Notes: a model not told the origin generated them from the letters alone. A stretch of DNA of 32,214 nucleotides from an uncultured Bacteroidales bacterium (GCA_903927945.1 CAIYOZ010000404.1:1-32214), one strand, 5' to 3'; positions 1 to 9,356 are shown, counted from the stretch's first letter. Numbers and translations are program-made.

Positions 1-3000
1 AACAAGAAAACAAATCAAGGAAGAACACAAAGGCTACTTGAGAGCACACGATGTTTTTGGCGACTATTGCCCCTATTTTTTTGTGTCATCATCCCCTTAA
101 ATATGTTCGCCCAAACAGCAGCTATTAGTGGAAAAGTTGTGGACAATAAAAATGAACCTCTTATAGGAGTCAGTGTTCTGGTAAAAGGCACAAAATCCGG
201 AACAATCACTGATTATGATGGCAAATTTACGATCACTGCCACAAGCAAGGATGTATTGGTCATCAGTTATATTGGAATGAATTCGCAGGAAATACCGGTA
301 GGAACTAATCGTAGCTTAAAGGTAGTGATGGAGGATAATTCTAAATCACTGGACGAAGTGGTCGTGGTGGGTTATGGATCGGTAAAGAGAAAAGATTTAA
401 CTACTGCAGTATCCACTGTTTCCACGAAAGATATTGACGAACGGCCTATCATTTCAGCCGCTGCCGCCATTCAGGGGAAAGCTGCCGGGGTTACGGTGGT
501 TCAACCGAACGGAGAACCTGGTGCCGGAATGGTAGTAAGGGTTCGTGGAAATACATCCATTACAGCTAGTAATGATCCTTTGTATGTAGTGGACGGAGTG
601 CCCATGAGTGAAATCAACTTCCTATCTCCCAACGATATTGAAAGTATGCAAATTCTGAAAGATGCATCTTCGGCAGCTATTTATGGATCAAGAGCGTCCA
701 ATGGGGTTGTGCTGATTACTACAAAGCTGGGAACCAAGGGAGAAGCAAAAATTTCATTTAATGCACACGCCGGAGTTACCCAGGTTGCCAAACAAATGCA
801 ATCGCTTAATACTTCACAATATACAGCGTTAATGAATGAACTTGGCGCTGTCACTTTGCCCAGTGGATTAACCGACCAGACCGATTGGTTTAAAGAAACC
901 TACCGGACAGGGGTAACGCAAGATTATCAATTATCGATTTCAAATGCTTCAGATAAAATGAGATACTTTGTTTCGGGTGGTTATACTGACGAATCAGGAG
1001 TTATCCCCGTAGCTTACTATAAACGCTATAATTTGAGGGCCAACCTTGAAAACCAGATTCGTTCATGGTTCAAATTAAGTACCAATATGGCTTATTCCGA
1101 TTATACAACCAATGGAATTATTTCCGGAACAGGTTCCAATCGTGCCGGCGTGATCTTATCGGTGATCAATACTCCAACGTATGCTACCATCTGGGATCCT
1201 GCAAATCCAAAGCAGTACAATGAAAATTTCTATGGAGCACAGGTTACTAATCCGGTAGAAAATATGTCCCGCACTGCAAATGATAAAACGAACAACAACC
1301 GATTTATAGGTAGTGTAAGCGGTGAGATTACTTTTTCACCCGATCTTAAATTTAAATCGACCAACTCCATGGATCGGGTTTACTATAATTATACTAATTT
1401 CCTGGATCCAACTTCTACAGCGTATGGTCGAAGCCTGTATGGTTCTGCTTATGATAATCGTTCCTTAAGTACGATCATGGTGCTTGATAATGTGTTGACA
1501 TACGATAAAAAAATCAACAAACATAGTTTTAGCGTGATGGGTGGTACTTCTTTTACAGGCTCTACCTGGAATCAAAGTTATATGACAGCTACACACTTTG
1601 CAAATTCAGATATTCAAACACTGAATGCCGGAAATAAAATTGATCCGGGAAGTGGTACTTCGGCTTCTGATTGGTCTATCATGTCTTATTTGGGCCGTTT
1701 GACTTATAATTATGACAGTAAGTATTTGATGACTGCAAATTTCCGTGCAGATGGATCCTCAAAACTGAATCCAAATCACCGTTGGGGATATTTTCCTTCA
1801 GCTTCTGTTGCCTGGAGAATTTCTTCTGAGGAATTTATGAAAGGAATTGAATGGATGGACGATTTAAAATTAAGAGGTGGTTGGGGACAAACCGGTAACC
1901 AATCCGGAATTGGTGATTACTCCTATTTACAAATGTATAATATCAATAGAATCGATTGGTGGGTAACAGGCAACACGAATGCTGTTCCTGCAACTTCGGT
2001 TGCAAATATGCAAAACAGCGATTTGACCTGGGAGACCACATCCCAATCGAATATCGGTGTGGACTTAGCTATATTAAAAAACAGGATAAATTTATCAATT
2101 GATGCCTATTACAAGTATACAACTAATTTATTGTTGAATGTGCCATTACCTGCCACTGCACCGGTAGGTTCGCTTACCCGTAATGAAGGAGAAATGAGCA
2201 ATAAAGGATTGGAATTTACTTTAAGTACAAAAAACTTAACCGGTAAATTCAAGTGGGAAACCGATTATAATATTTCATTCAATAAAAACCGTCTCGAGAA
2301 ACTTACCTTGCAACAAGTCTACTATTTTGGACAAACTTCTATGGGTGAAAATATGGTGATCATGAAACCGGGATTACCGATAGGTGTGTTCTATGGCTAT
2401 GTTTCAAAAGGAGTTGATCCGGAAACAGGTAATCTACTCTATCAGACTAAAAATGGAGAAAGCAGTTCACCGGCATTAAGTGATCGTACTGTAATAGGCG
2501 ATCCGAATCCAAAGTTTACCTATGGAATGACAAATAACTTTTCATATCTTGGTTTTTCGTTGAATATATTCTTGCAAGGTACCTACGGAAATGATATCTA
2601 CAATGTATCCAGGATGGAAACCGAGGGAATGTATGATGCTAAAAATCAGTCAATAGCTGTTCTAGATCGTTGGGAACGTCCGGGAATGGTGACTTATATG
2701 CCCAGAGCTACCATTGAAAAAACCAACTTGCTTTCCTCAACACGTTTTGTGGAGGATGGAAGTTATTTGAGAGTGAAAACACTTACATTATCATATAATA
2801 TAGCAGGAAAAAAATTGAAAAGTATCGGTATTAGCCGCTTTCAACCTTATTTAACTGCACAAAACCTGTTAACCTTGACGAAATACAAAGGCTTTGATCC
2901 TGAGGTGAGTCAAAATGGAGGAGATCCTACCCAGCAAGGAATTGACTATGGTACTTATCCACAGTCAAAGAGTTATATTGTTGGAATTAATGTTGAATTT

Positions 3001-3003
3001 TAA
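1..3003 (+). CDS. SusC/RagA-family TonB-dependent outer-membrane transporter, 5' end outside the window
   Basis: Imports oligosaccharides across the outer membrane, powered by TonB, together with the SusD lipoprotein encoded next. The frame is open from base 1 without a stop. A TTG at 67 and an ATG at 109 are possible starts, but residues before 67 (including RCFWRLLPLFF) already read as the basic and hydrophobic part of a signal peptide ending near NMFAQ, so the true start is probably a few codons upstream of the window. After the signal come a carboxypeptidase-regulatory-like domain (ISGKVVDNKNEPLIG), the DEVVVVGYG motif typical of SusC proteins, a plug domain (DPLYVVDGVP, SAAIYGSRASNGVV) and a long beta-barrel ending in an aromatic residue (GINVEF). 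About 1000 residues, the usual SusC length. No ECF sigma or hybrid two-component regulator is visible, so control of the locus cannot be read here. Family assignment is very secure; the substrate is inferred from the neighbours. Confidence 0.96.
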   Translation, partial: NKKTNQGRTQRLLESTRCFWRLLPLFFCVIIPLNMFAQTAAISGKVVDNKNEPLIGVSVLVKGTKSGTITDYDGKFTITATSKDVLVISYIGMNSQEIPVGTNRSLKVVMEDNSKSLDEVVVVGYGSVKRKDLTTAVSTVSTKDIDERPIISAAAAIQGKAAGVTVVQPNGEPGAGMVVRVRGNTSITASNDPLYVVDGVPMSEINFLSPNDIESMQILKDASSAAIYGSRASNGVVLITTKLGTKGEAKISFNAHAGVTQVAKQMQSLNTSQYTALMNELGAVTLPSGLTDQTDWFKETYRTGVTQDYQLSISNASDKMRYFVSGGYTDESGVIPVAYYKRYNLRANLENQIRSWFKLSTNMAYSDYTTNGIISGTGSNRAGVILSVINTPTYATIWDPANPKQYNENFYGAQVTNPVENMSRTANDKTNNNRFIGSVSGEITFSPDLKFKSTNSMDRVYYNYTNFLDPTSTAYGRSLYGSAYDNRSLSTIMVLDNVLTYDKKINKHSFSVMGGTSFTGSTWNQSYMTATHFANSDIQTLNAGNKIDPGSGTSASDWSIMSYLGRLTYNYDSKYLMTANFRADGSSKLNPNHRWGYFPSASVAWRISSEEFMKGIEWMDDLKLRGGWGQTGNQSGIGDYSYLQMYNINRIDWWVTGNTNAVPATSVANMQNSDLTWETTSQSNIGVDLAILKNRINLSIDAYYKYTTNLLLNVPLPATAPVGSLTRNEGEMSNKGLEFTLSTKNLTGKFKWETDYNISFNKNRLEKLTLQQVYYFGQTSMGENMVIMKPGLPIGVFYGYVSKGVDPETGNLLYQTKNGESSSPALSDRTVIGDPNPKFTYGMTNNFSYLGFSLNIFLQGTYGNDIYNVSRMETEGMYDAKNQSIAVLDRWERPGMVTYMPRATIEKTNLLSSTRFVEDGSYLRVKTLTLSYNIAGKKLKSIGISRFQPYLTAQNLLTLTKYKGFDPEVSQNGGDPTQQGIDYGTYPQSKSYIVGINVEF

Positions 3004-3015
3004 TTTAAAAACAAG

Positions 3016-4506
3016 ATGAAAAATATACTAAAATTAGCTTATTTACTTGTTATTGTACTACTTGTTAGTTCCTGTGACTTGAGTCTTAAACCGGTTTCAG
3101 CTGTCTACTCCAATGGAGGAGTTGATAGTGCCGGGAATACAGTAAAATTCAAAAACCGGGCTGAAATGCTTAGTCAATATAACAACATGTACAATCAATT
3201 GATTGGAAATAATGGTGTGGAAGGATGGACAACGGACATGCTTATTTATTCGGATACTCATGCAGATAATTCCTATCGTGGAGCCACTGATGTGGAATTA
3301 ACGCAATTGGAACAACAAAAACAAGACGGTATCAATAAAAATATCAATCGTGACTGGAATTATTATTTCTCCATCATAGCTGCTGCCAACAGTGTTATTT
3401 GTAATGTTGACTCTGTGCCTGATGCAACATTTACGCAGGCTGAAAGAAAACAATGGAAATCGGAAGGACTTATTCTGCGATCGATGATGTATTTTGATTT
3501 AGTACGTCTTTGGGGTGAAGTTCCTTTAATTACGGTTGAACCTCCTGCAATTACCGCTGCAAATATTACAAAGGTTTATCCGTTGTATTATCCACCCAGG
3601 GACTCCGTACAAAAAGTATATCGCCAGATTATCGGGGATTTAAATTTTGCACTTCAATCGGATGGTGCCCCCAATATTAATAATACCAATAAGTTTCTTT
3701 TCTCAAAAACAGTTGCTAATGCCTTATTAGCTAAAATTTATGCTGAAAAACCAGTGAGAGATTATGCCAAAGTTGTTCAGTATTGTGCTGCGGTGGAAAA
3801 AGATGTGACTTTGGTTCCTAATTATGGGGATTTGTTTGACATGAATGCATCGAATACCGATGTGAAATATAGAAATACCTCAGAATCTATCTTCGAAATC
3901 AATTTTGCAGGAGGAGGTAATTGGATGACCTGGATGTGTGGTAAAGATGTTTCTGATCCTAATAGTACATATGATTGGGCAAAATGGTTTACTCCTTCTC
4001 GTGATTTAATGGCTGCTTTTGATAATGCAGGGGATGTTGTCAGAAAGAATGAAACAATTATTACCGGAAATGTAACCTGGAGTAACGAGTATCCATCCAT
4101 TGGCTATCCATTTATGTGGAAATACCGTTCAAAATTTACCAGTGTGATCAAACTCCGTTTAGCCGATATCCTTTTATTGAAAGCCGAAGCTTTGGTTGAA
4201 CAAGGAAATGCAGCTGATGCCACTGTACTTGTCAATCGCATTCGTTCAAGGGCAAAACTTAACAGTCTGAGTACAGTGACTGCTGACGATGTCTTAAACG
4301 AAAGGCGTCTGGAACTGGCTTTTGAAGGACAACGCTGGTTTGATTTGGTGCGATCAGGAAAAGTTGTATTGGTGCTTAATTCATTGAATAGCCGTGATTC
4401 AGGTCGTTTGCCAATGGATCCGGTTACTGAGGCTAAAACATTACTTCCAATTCCTCAGCCTCAAATTGATAAAAACCCTTCCATGATTCAAAACCCGGGA
4501 TATTAA
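3016..4506 (+). CDS. SusD/RagB-family glycan-binding outer-membrane lipoprotein
   Basis: The surface lipoprotein that forms the lid of the SusC transporter and binds the incoming glycan. It starts 12 bases after the SusC stop, so the two are co-transcribed. A short lysine-containing start, a hydrophobic stretch and a lipobox (LVSSC, Cys20) mark it as a lipoprotein. Family signatures include the helical TPR-like N-terminal half with LILRSMMYFDLVRLWGEVPL and the C-terminal signature RLADILLLKAEAL ... LNERRLELAFEGQRWFDLVR, ending in PIPQPQIDKNPSMIQNPGY. At 496 residues it is of normal length. The ligand cannot be read from the sequence because SusD binding residues are poorly conserved. Confidence 0.96.
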   Translation: MKNILKLAYLLVIVLLVSSCDLSLKPVSAVYSNGGVDSAGNTVKFKNRAEMLSQYNNMYNQLIGNNGVEGWTTDMLIYSDTHADNSYRGATDVELTQLEQQKQDGINKNINRDWNYYFSIIAAANSVICNVDSVPDATFTQAERKQWKSEGLILRSMMYFDLVRLWGEVPLITVEPPAITAANITKVYPLYYPPRDSVQKVYRQIIGDLNFALQSDGAPNINNTNKFLFSKTVANALLAKIYAEKPVRDYAKVVQYCAAVEKDVTLVPNYGDLFDMNASNTDVKYRNTSESIFEINFAGGGNWMTWMCGKDVSDPNSTYDWAKWFTPSRDLMAAFDNAGDVVRKNETIITGNVTWSNEYPSIGYPFMWKYRSKFTSVIKLRLADILLLKAEALVEQGNAADATVLVNRIRSRAKLNSLSTVTADDVLNERRLELAFEGQRWFDLVRSGKVVLVLNSLNSRDSGRLPMDPVTEAKTLLPIPQPQIDKNPSMIQNPGY

Positions 4507-4542
4507 CCTTAAACAAGTGTTTCATTTTAAAAAGAATAAATC

Positions 4543-5931
4543 ATGAAAAATATAATTAAATTCCTTTTATTGATATGTGTGTCATTAGCATATGTGGCAT
4601 GTACCAACGAAGACATTATAGTTAAATATCCGGCTTCTACACCCAGAATTGATTCTGCGGTAGTTGCTGAAACTCAGATTACGTATGGTGATTCCATACA
4701 CGTGAAATTTGCAGTTTCTGATAAAGTAGCTCCCTTGTCAACTCTATTAATACGGGTGGTGGTAAATAATGCTGTTATTAGTTCTGAAACGGTTCGTACC
4801 AAAGGGAATTCTTCCCGGTTATCCCGTATTTACAGTGTACCATTTGGAGCAAACTGCCCGGATAATGCGCCAATTAAAATTTACCTGACAGAGACAAATG
4901 TAAGTGGAATCGTCAAGGATTCAATCGTAAGCACTACGCTTGCTAAAAGACCTGTCATCGACAATTTATATGTCGTGCCCGATTTTGGATTAGGCACTTC
5001 CACTAAATTAACGTTGATAGATGCTGCCAATTACGTTTATAAGGCTACAGGATTACCTTATGCAAATACATTCACCTATAAGCTTGCCACTAAGTTAGAT
5101 AAATTCAAACGTATTGACTGGACCGGAATGGTATTTGGTAAAGTAGGTACCGGTATTGGATTAATCGATCAAACCGGAGCATCGCTGACTGCTAATGATC
5201 AAACGCTGGTGAGCATTTCTGATTTTACTTTTGATGCTTTTAAATTCACCTCTATAGTTGGTGGTAAATTGCTCGAACCGGTGACCACACTCAATGTGAA
5301 TACAGACTTGCCGGCAATCGTGCTATCCTCGACAAATTTCCAGGGGGGCAACATCTATTTCGGAGAAAATGTAGAAGTAACTTTCACAGGAATTACGACC
5401 GACCTGGCCAACAGTATTTCGCCTGATTATTTCAGGGTTACCGGGGCTAATACGGCAGTATTCCTTGGGAAAACAGGGCTCTATAAAGCTTATTTCCTGA
5501 CAAGTGCGAATTATTTGTATATCGAGCCACAACCGGATGTTGTTTCCCCTAATGTGTTATGGATTTGCGGTGCCAATTTTGGACGTCCATCGTCTCCTTA
5601 CACTACCACAAGTAGCTGGAACTGGAATAGTCCATTGGATTATGCACCTTGTCGTCTTATCTCAACCGGAGTTTATCAGGTGACTATTTATGCTAACAAT
5701 ACAATTGGAACCGATGGATTTGGTGCTTTCAACTTTAAGTTCTTCGATCAAAGAGGTTGGTCCGGAAATGCAGAGCTCGCTTCATCTTACACTGTTTCAC
5801 TACCTTTAGTTGGCAGGACTGATGTGAATAATGTGGATAATGTGAGTGGTTCTACAACTGCGTTTGCAGGGGTCTATCAGATCACCTTGAATCAAAACGA
5901 TAAAACCATTAAAGCCGTTAAGCTGAATTAA
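4543..5931 (+). CDS. SusE-position surface glycan-binding lipoprotein
   Basis: Probable cell-surface glycan-binding protein that works beside the SusCD pair. It has a signal peptide with a lipobox (AYVAC, Cys20), then an all-beta protein: an Ig-like N-terminal domain (about residues 30-130, starting with a TPRIDSAVV segment), a middle beta region, and a C-terminal beta-sandwich (about 335-462, LWICGANFGRP ... FKFFDQRGW). This layout recalls the DUF5016-type SusE/SusF proteins found with GH30 enzymes in Bacteroides loci, but I cannot confirm the domain names without a profile search. It lies 36 bases after susD, in the same operon. No catalytic motif is visible, so a binding role is inferred from position, export and fold. 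Confidence 0.75.
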   Translation: MKNIIKFLLLICVSLAYVACTNEDIIVKYPASTPRIDSAVVAETQITYGDSIHVKFAVSDKVAPLSTLLIRVVVNNAVISSETVRTKGNSSRLSRIYSVPFGANCPDNAPIKIYLTETNVSGIVKDSIVSTTLAKRPVIDNLYVVPDFGLGTSTKLTLIDAANYVYKATGLPYANTFTYKLATKLDKFKRIDWTGMVFGKVGTGIGLIDQTGASLTANDQTLVSISDFTFDAFKFTSIVGGKLLEPVTTLNVNTDLPAIVLSSTNFQGGNIYFGENVEVTFTGITTDLANSISPDYFRVTGANTAVFLGKTGLYKAYFLTSANYLYIEPQPDVVSPNVLWICGANFGRPSSPYTTTSSWNWNSPLDYAPCRLISTGVYQVTIYANNTIGTDGFGAFNFKFFDQRGWSGNAELASSYTVSLPLVGRTDVNNVDNVSGSTTAFAGVYQITLNQNDKTIKAVKLN

Positions 5932-5934
5932 CTT

Positions 5935-5968
5935 ATTTAGAAGGAGAACCTTGGTTCTCCTTCTAAAT
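5935..5968 (+). terminator. 16-bp inverted repeat just after the binding-protein gene
   Basis: A near-perfect palindrome (arms 5935-5950 and 5953-5968, core AGGAGAACC/GGTTCTCCT) begins four bases after the stop codon. It is followed by an AT-rich but not purely T tract. It could be a terminator, an attenuator or an mRNA 3'-end stabiliser that raises susCD transcript levels relative to the downstream enzyme gene. Confidence 0.55.
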
Positions 5969-5984
5969 AATAATTGTATTTTTG
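5950..5984 (+). promoter_or_regulatory. Possible internal promoter upstream of the GH30 gene
   Basis: TATTTTTG at 5977-5984 matches the Bacteroides -7 consensus TAnnTTTG. A CTTG at 5950 could be the -33 element, but the 23-base spacing is longer than the usual 19-21. It overlaps the preceding palindrome. If real, it would let the GH30 gene and its follower be made independently of susCD. Weak evidence. Confidence 0.25.
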
Positions 5985-6034
5985 AATAAGAGATTTCAAA
6001 AAAAATACAATTTACACTTTATAATTCCAACACC

Positions 6035-7516
6035 ATGTCTAAACAAAAGCTTTTTTTAACTGCCGCTTTTTTCATAAGTTTGTCTCTTTCGGCCTGCACG
6101 ACCGAAAAGGATATTGTAACTCCGGTAACCCCGGCTGTTCAAAAAGATGTTGACCTATATGTGACAACGGCTAATAAGTCTATGTTGTTTGTTCCAATTC
6201 CATTAAGTTTCAATACGAAGCCCAATATGAATGTTGAAACAACCATCACTATGCAACCTGCTACCACTTTTCAGGTCATTGATGGATTTGGAGCAGCTAT
6301 AACCGGTTCTACCTGTTATAATCTGCTTAAAATGAGTGCAGTCAACAGGGCAAAATTATTGAAGGAGACATTCGATCCCGCTACCGGCATGGGTTACAGT
6401 TATATCCGCATTTCGATTGGTTGTTCCGACTTCTCGATGGATGAATATACCTGTTGCGATACCCAGGGAATCGAAAACTTTGATATCCCGTTTTATGACA
6501 GGCGTGATTTATTACCTGTATTAAAGGAAATCCTGGCAATCAACCCCAACTTAAAAATTCTTGGCTCACCCTGGACGTGTCCACGTTGGATGAAAGTGAA
6601 TAACCTGACAGACCTACAAGCCTATAATTCATGGACCAGCGGACAGTTGAACCGTGCTTTTTACCAGGATTATGCCACCTATTTTGTGAAGTATATTCAG
6701 GCCATGAAGACTGAAGGCATTACTATTGCCTCTGTTACCGTTCAGAACGAACCCTTGAATCGTGGCAATTCAGTATCATTGTATATGTCCTGGCAAGAAC
6801 AGGCAGCCTTTGTGAAGAATGCACTGGGTCCTAAATTTGCAGCAGCGGGGTTAACGACCAAAATTCTGGTTTTCGATCATAACTACAATTATGATAACAT
6901 TGCCGATCAGATGAATTATCCGGTTAAGATGTATGCCGATCCTGAAGTGGCAAAATACATTGATGGCGCTGCCTTCCACGCTTACGGAGGAGATAAAAGC
7001 GAATTGCTGAATGTTCATAATGCCTACCCTTCCAAGAACCTGTATTTTACCGAGATGTCTATTGGCACCTGGAATTACACTTTTGACGGTGACTTAATCT
7101 GGAGTATGCGTGAACTGGGTATTGGTTGTTTGAATAACTTCAGTAAATCGGTCATTGTCTGGAATTTTATGCTCGATGAAAAAGGTGCTCCCAATCGTCC
7201 GGGCGGATGTACCACCTGTTACGGGGCTGTCGATATCAGCAGCAGTGACTATGCCACCCTGGATAAGAAATCGCATTATTATGTGATCAGTCATTTGGCA
7301 AAATCTATTTCTACCGGAGCCACCCGTATTGGGACAACCGGTTATCAAACTTCCGGATTGTCATATACTGCAGTACTTAATACAGATGGAACCTACGGTA
7401 TGGTCTTTTTGAATGAAAATACTACTTCTCTTAAACTGACACTTGAAGACGAGAATCACTCCTTTAATTATACGATTCCTGCACAAAGCATTGCTTCATG
7501 TCGGTGGAAGAAATAA
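6035..7516 (+). CDS. GH30-family glycoside hydrolase, lipoprotein (candidate endo-beta-1,6-glucanase)
   Basis: A retaining glycoside hydrolase of clan A, family 30. A signal peptide with lipobox (SLSAC, Cys21) predicts outer-membrane anchoring. The (beta/alpha)8 domain starts with the family hallmark FQVIDGFGAAITGSTC and continues through YSYIRISIGCSDFS and ILGSPWTCPRWMK. The acid/base glutamate is E239 in VQNEP and the nucleophile is E340 in YFTEMS, both present, so the enzyme should be active. A C-terminal beta domain ends LNENTTSLKLTL ... QSIASCRW. At 493 residues it is a full family member. In Bacteroides thetaiotaomicron, a GH30 enzyme beside SusC, SusD and a surface binding protein is the key endo-1,6-beta-glucanase; that activity is the leading guess, but glucosylceramidase-type or xylan-active GH30 members cannot be excluded without subfamily placement. 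Confidence 0.9.
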   Translation: MSKQKLFLTAAFFISLSLSACTTEKDIVTPVTPAVQKDVDLYVTTANKSMLFVPIPLSFNTKPNMNVETTITMQPATTFQVIDGFGAAITGSTCYNLLKMSAVNRAKLLKETFDPATGMGYSYIRISIGCSDFSMDEYTCCDTQGIENFDIPFYDRRDLLPVLKEILAINPNLKILGSPWTCPRWMKVNNLTDLQAYNSWTSGQLNRAFYQDYATYFVKYIQAMKTEGITIASVTVQNEPLNRGNSVSLYMSWQEQAAFVKNALGPKFAAAGLTTKILVFDHNYNYDNIADQMNYPVKMYADPEVAKYIDGAAFHAYGGDKSELLNVHNAYPSKNLYFTEMSIGTWNYTFDGDLIWSMRELGIGCLNNFSKSVIVWNFMLDEKGAPNRPGGCTTCYGAVDISSSDYATLDKKSHYYVISHLAKSISTGATRIGTTGYQTSGLSYTAVLNTDGTYGMVFLNENTTSLKLTLEDENHSFNYTIPAQSIASCRWKK

Positions 7517-7602
7517 TCAGTTGCAATTCAATTCACTAATAATTTTTACTTAATAATTCTATTTTAATAATCAATTAATTTAATCTTTTTAAATTCACTC
7601 TT

Positions 7603-8778
7603 ATGAAAAAAGTTTTTACGTTCGTGATTGCTCTTATGGGCATGTTCGCTGTGATGCAAAATGCATCTGCATTAGTTTATACTGTAACCGTTCCGGTAGG
7701 TACACAGGCCTGTTTTATTTCCGGGGATATGAATAGCTGGAGTAGCCCGTTGGTTAACAGAATGACTAAGGTTGATGCTACACATTTCACGTTAGATATT
7801 CCGACTGCAAAGTCGACAGATGGTTATAAGTATTATAGCGGTCCCGATTGGAAATATGAAGAAAGAGATGCAGCAGGTGTTGCATTAACTGCAAACAGAA
7901 CCTATAACGCTGCCGATGTTGTTGCCAATTGGGCTGCTGTATATTTGACAACCTATGAAAAAGACGTTACTATTGACGTTTTGGTGCCTGCTACAACGGT
8001 TCAATGTTATATCATTGGTACGTTTAATAATTGGGCGAGCCCGGCTACAGCATTTCAAATGACTAAAAGTTCAACTACTGCTGATGGGATTGATTTTTCA
8101 ATTAAAATTCATGTCCTGGATACTACCACCTTACAATTTAAATTCAGTGCAGGTCCAGCATGGTCATATGAACAAACCGCAACCGCCAATTTTGTTTATA
8201 TGACAGATGGTAATGCTGTAGTAGTTACTGCTTTTGCTGGTATTTATGATCCTGCTAAAACAGGAACCCTAAATATCAAGGCTACAGTACCTGCTGCAAC
8301 ATCCGAAGTCTGGATCATGGGTGACTTTTTGGGTTGGGATATGACTAAAGCCGTAAAAGGTACCAAAAATGTAGATGGTACCTGGAGTTTCTCTATTCCA
8401 ATGGTTATGTCAATCCAGTACAGATTATACAACCACAATGACTGGGCATATGCCGAAGTAGGTCAGGGTGCACTAACAACTGATTTGCCTAATCGTAGTG
8501 CCGTTTATCCTACCGATGCTAATTCTTCGATTACTGTGTATGCGTGGAAACAAGCTTTTACCGCAGTTAATACTGTAAATTCCGATAATTATAAAATTTA
8601 TCCGATTGGAAAAACAATCGTAGTAGAAGGTGTGACTGCTCAGGTAGATATTATTGATTTAAGCGGAAGGAATGTTCAAAGTCAAAAACTTGTAGGTAAC
8701 TTTACTTCAAAGGCATTGACTTCTGGATTGTATATTGTTCGCGTGGATGGTGCAACTAGAAAAGTTTCTGTAAATTAA
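7603..8778 (+). CDS. Secreted triple-module glycan-binding-like protein with type IX secretion sorting domain
   Basis: Signal peptide (about residues 1-23, no lipobox), three tandem beta-sandwich modules of 90-95 residues (about 25-116, 121-213, 221-315), then a type IX secretion sorting domain (about 325-391). Each module carries the CBM48/CBM20-like pattern of a small hydrophobic strand, G-D/T-(F/M)-N-x-W and a later aromatic-rich W-x-Y-E segment: GDMNSW ... WKYEE, GTFNNW ... WSYEQ, GDFLGW ... WAYAE. The C-terminus (IYPIGKTIVVEG, VDIIDLSGRNV, GLYIVRVDGATRKVSVN) is a classical type A sorting domain, so the protein should cross the outer membrane and be attached to the surface or released. 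It has no catalytic signature. It lies 86 bases after the GH30 gene and ends at a strong terminator, making it the last gene of the locus. Binding to the locus substrate is inferred; the modules most resemble alpha-glucan binders, which sits oddly with GH30. Confidence 0.75.
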   Translation: MKKVFTFVIALMGMFAVMQNASALVYTVTVPVGTQACFISGDMNSWSSPLVNRMTKVDATHFTLDIPTAKSTDGYKYYSGPDWKYEERDAAGVALTANRTYNAADVVANWAAVYLTTYEKDVTIDVLVPATTVQCYIIGTFNNWASPATAFQMTKSSTTADGIDFSIKIHVLDTTTLQFKFSAGPAWSYEQTATANFVYMTDGNAVVVTAFAGIYDPAKTGTLNIKATVPAATSEVWIMGDFLGWDMTKAVKGTKNVDGTWSFSIPMVMSIQYRLYNHNDWAYAEVGQGALTTDLPNRSAVYPTDANSSITVYAWKQAFTAVNTVNSDNYKIYPIGKTIVVEGVTAQVDIIDLSGRNVQSQKLVGNFTSKALTSGLYIVRVDGATRKVSVN

Positions 8779-8809
8779 GAAGCACTTACTAATTTATTCT
8801 TGTCATTTT

Positions 8810-8848
8810 TACCGAAACAGATGCATCATCTGTTTCGGTATTTTTTTT
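8810..8848 (+). terminator. Strong intrinsic terminator ending the utilisation locus
   Basis: A perfect 14-bp stem (8810-8823 with 8827-8840, core ACCGAAACAGATG) with a 3-base loop CAT is followed directly by eight Ts. It lies 32 bases after the last stop codon. Confidence 0.93.
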
Positions 8849-8911
8849 GCTTTTTTTATAACAGGTTGAGTTTCTAACGTAGTTAGATCAGTCTGATTAT
8901 TCTATTGAATT

Positions 8912-8953
8912 ACCCACTACCTACTGATAGCTACCTGCTATCAACTACCCTTT
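8912..8953. repeat. ACTANNN-family heptad array, degenerate
   Basis: Six units in 7-bp phase (ACCCACT, ACCTACT, GATAGCT, ACCTGCT, ATCAACT, ACCCTTT). It belongs to the same family as the arrays at 18675 and 19973 but is more decayed. It lies in the 640-base gene-free gap 8779-9418, which otherwise holds the terminator, the 11-bp repeat element and a promoter; I see no coding sequence in it. Confidence 0.6.
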
Positions 8954-9018
8954 TCTCATTCCTGCCTTCGTGCTTAAACCGGCTTGTTTGAAAATCTAAA
9001 CATTATCTTATAAATACG

Positions 9019-9107
9019 ACGATATTACCTGGAAAACACCTATCTATATAAATAGGTATTGACTAGGTATTATATAGGTATTATGTAGGTATTGTATAGT
9101 TATTATC
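9019..9107 (+). repeat. 11-bp-phased inverted repeat element, copy 1
   Basis: Five consecutive 11-bp units begin at 9053, 9064, 9075, 9086 and 9097 (TAGGTATTGAC, TAGGTATTATA, TAGGTATTATG, TAGGTATTGTA, TAGTTATTATC). They are preceded by the core TATCTATATAA (9041-9051) and by two degenerate units in the opposite sense (ATTACCTGG, ACACCTATC). A second copy with the same core lies in the opposite orientation at 24563-24675. Confidence 0.8.
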
Positions 9108-9324
9108 TCATGCCAGTTTAAGTTCAAAGGCATGAACTATTATTCATAAAAGGAGGAGAGAATCATAAGTAATAAAAACGGCATCCAAGTAATCAGGATT
9201 TAACTCGAAAGGTTGTATAACTAAAATTATACAGCTTTTTAGGAATGGGAAATAAGCGATTGATTAATTTCTCCGGAATGAACCGAGGCAATTTTCTTAC
9301 TTTTATTCAAATGATGACTTTGCA

Positions 9325-9356
9325 CTTGTCAGCAATTACAAAAATGAGTACTTTTG
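9325..9356 (+). promoter_or_regulatory. Bacteroides-type promoter of the polysaccharide cluster
   Basis: TACTTTTG at 9349-9356 is an exact match to the -7 consensus TAnnTTTG. CTTG at 9325-9328 lies 20 bases upstream, the expected spacing for the -33 element. Transcription would start near 9363, giving a leader of about 55 bases before the ABC permease gene. Confidence 0.7.

Noticed and set aside
3822-4100. Minus-strand frame of 92 codons inside susD
   Set aside because: It lies wholly within a conserved SusD coding region and has no recognisable features.
9019-9356. Invertible promoter, as in Bacteroides capsule loci
   Set aside because: No matching inverted repeat lies on the other side of the promoter within a few hundred bases; the only partner is 15 kb away.
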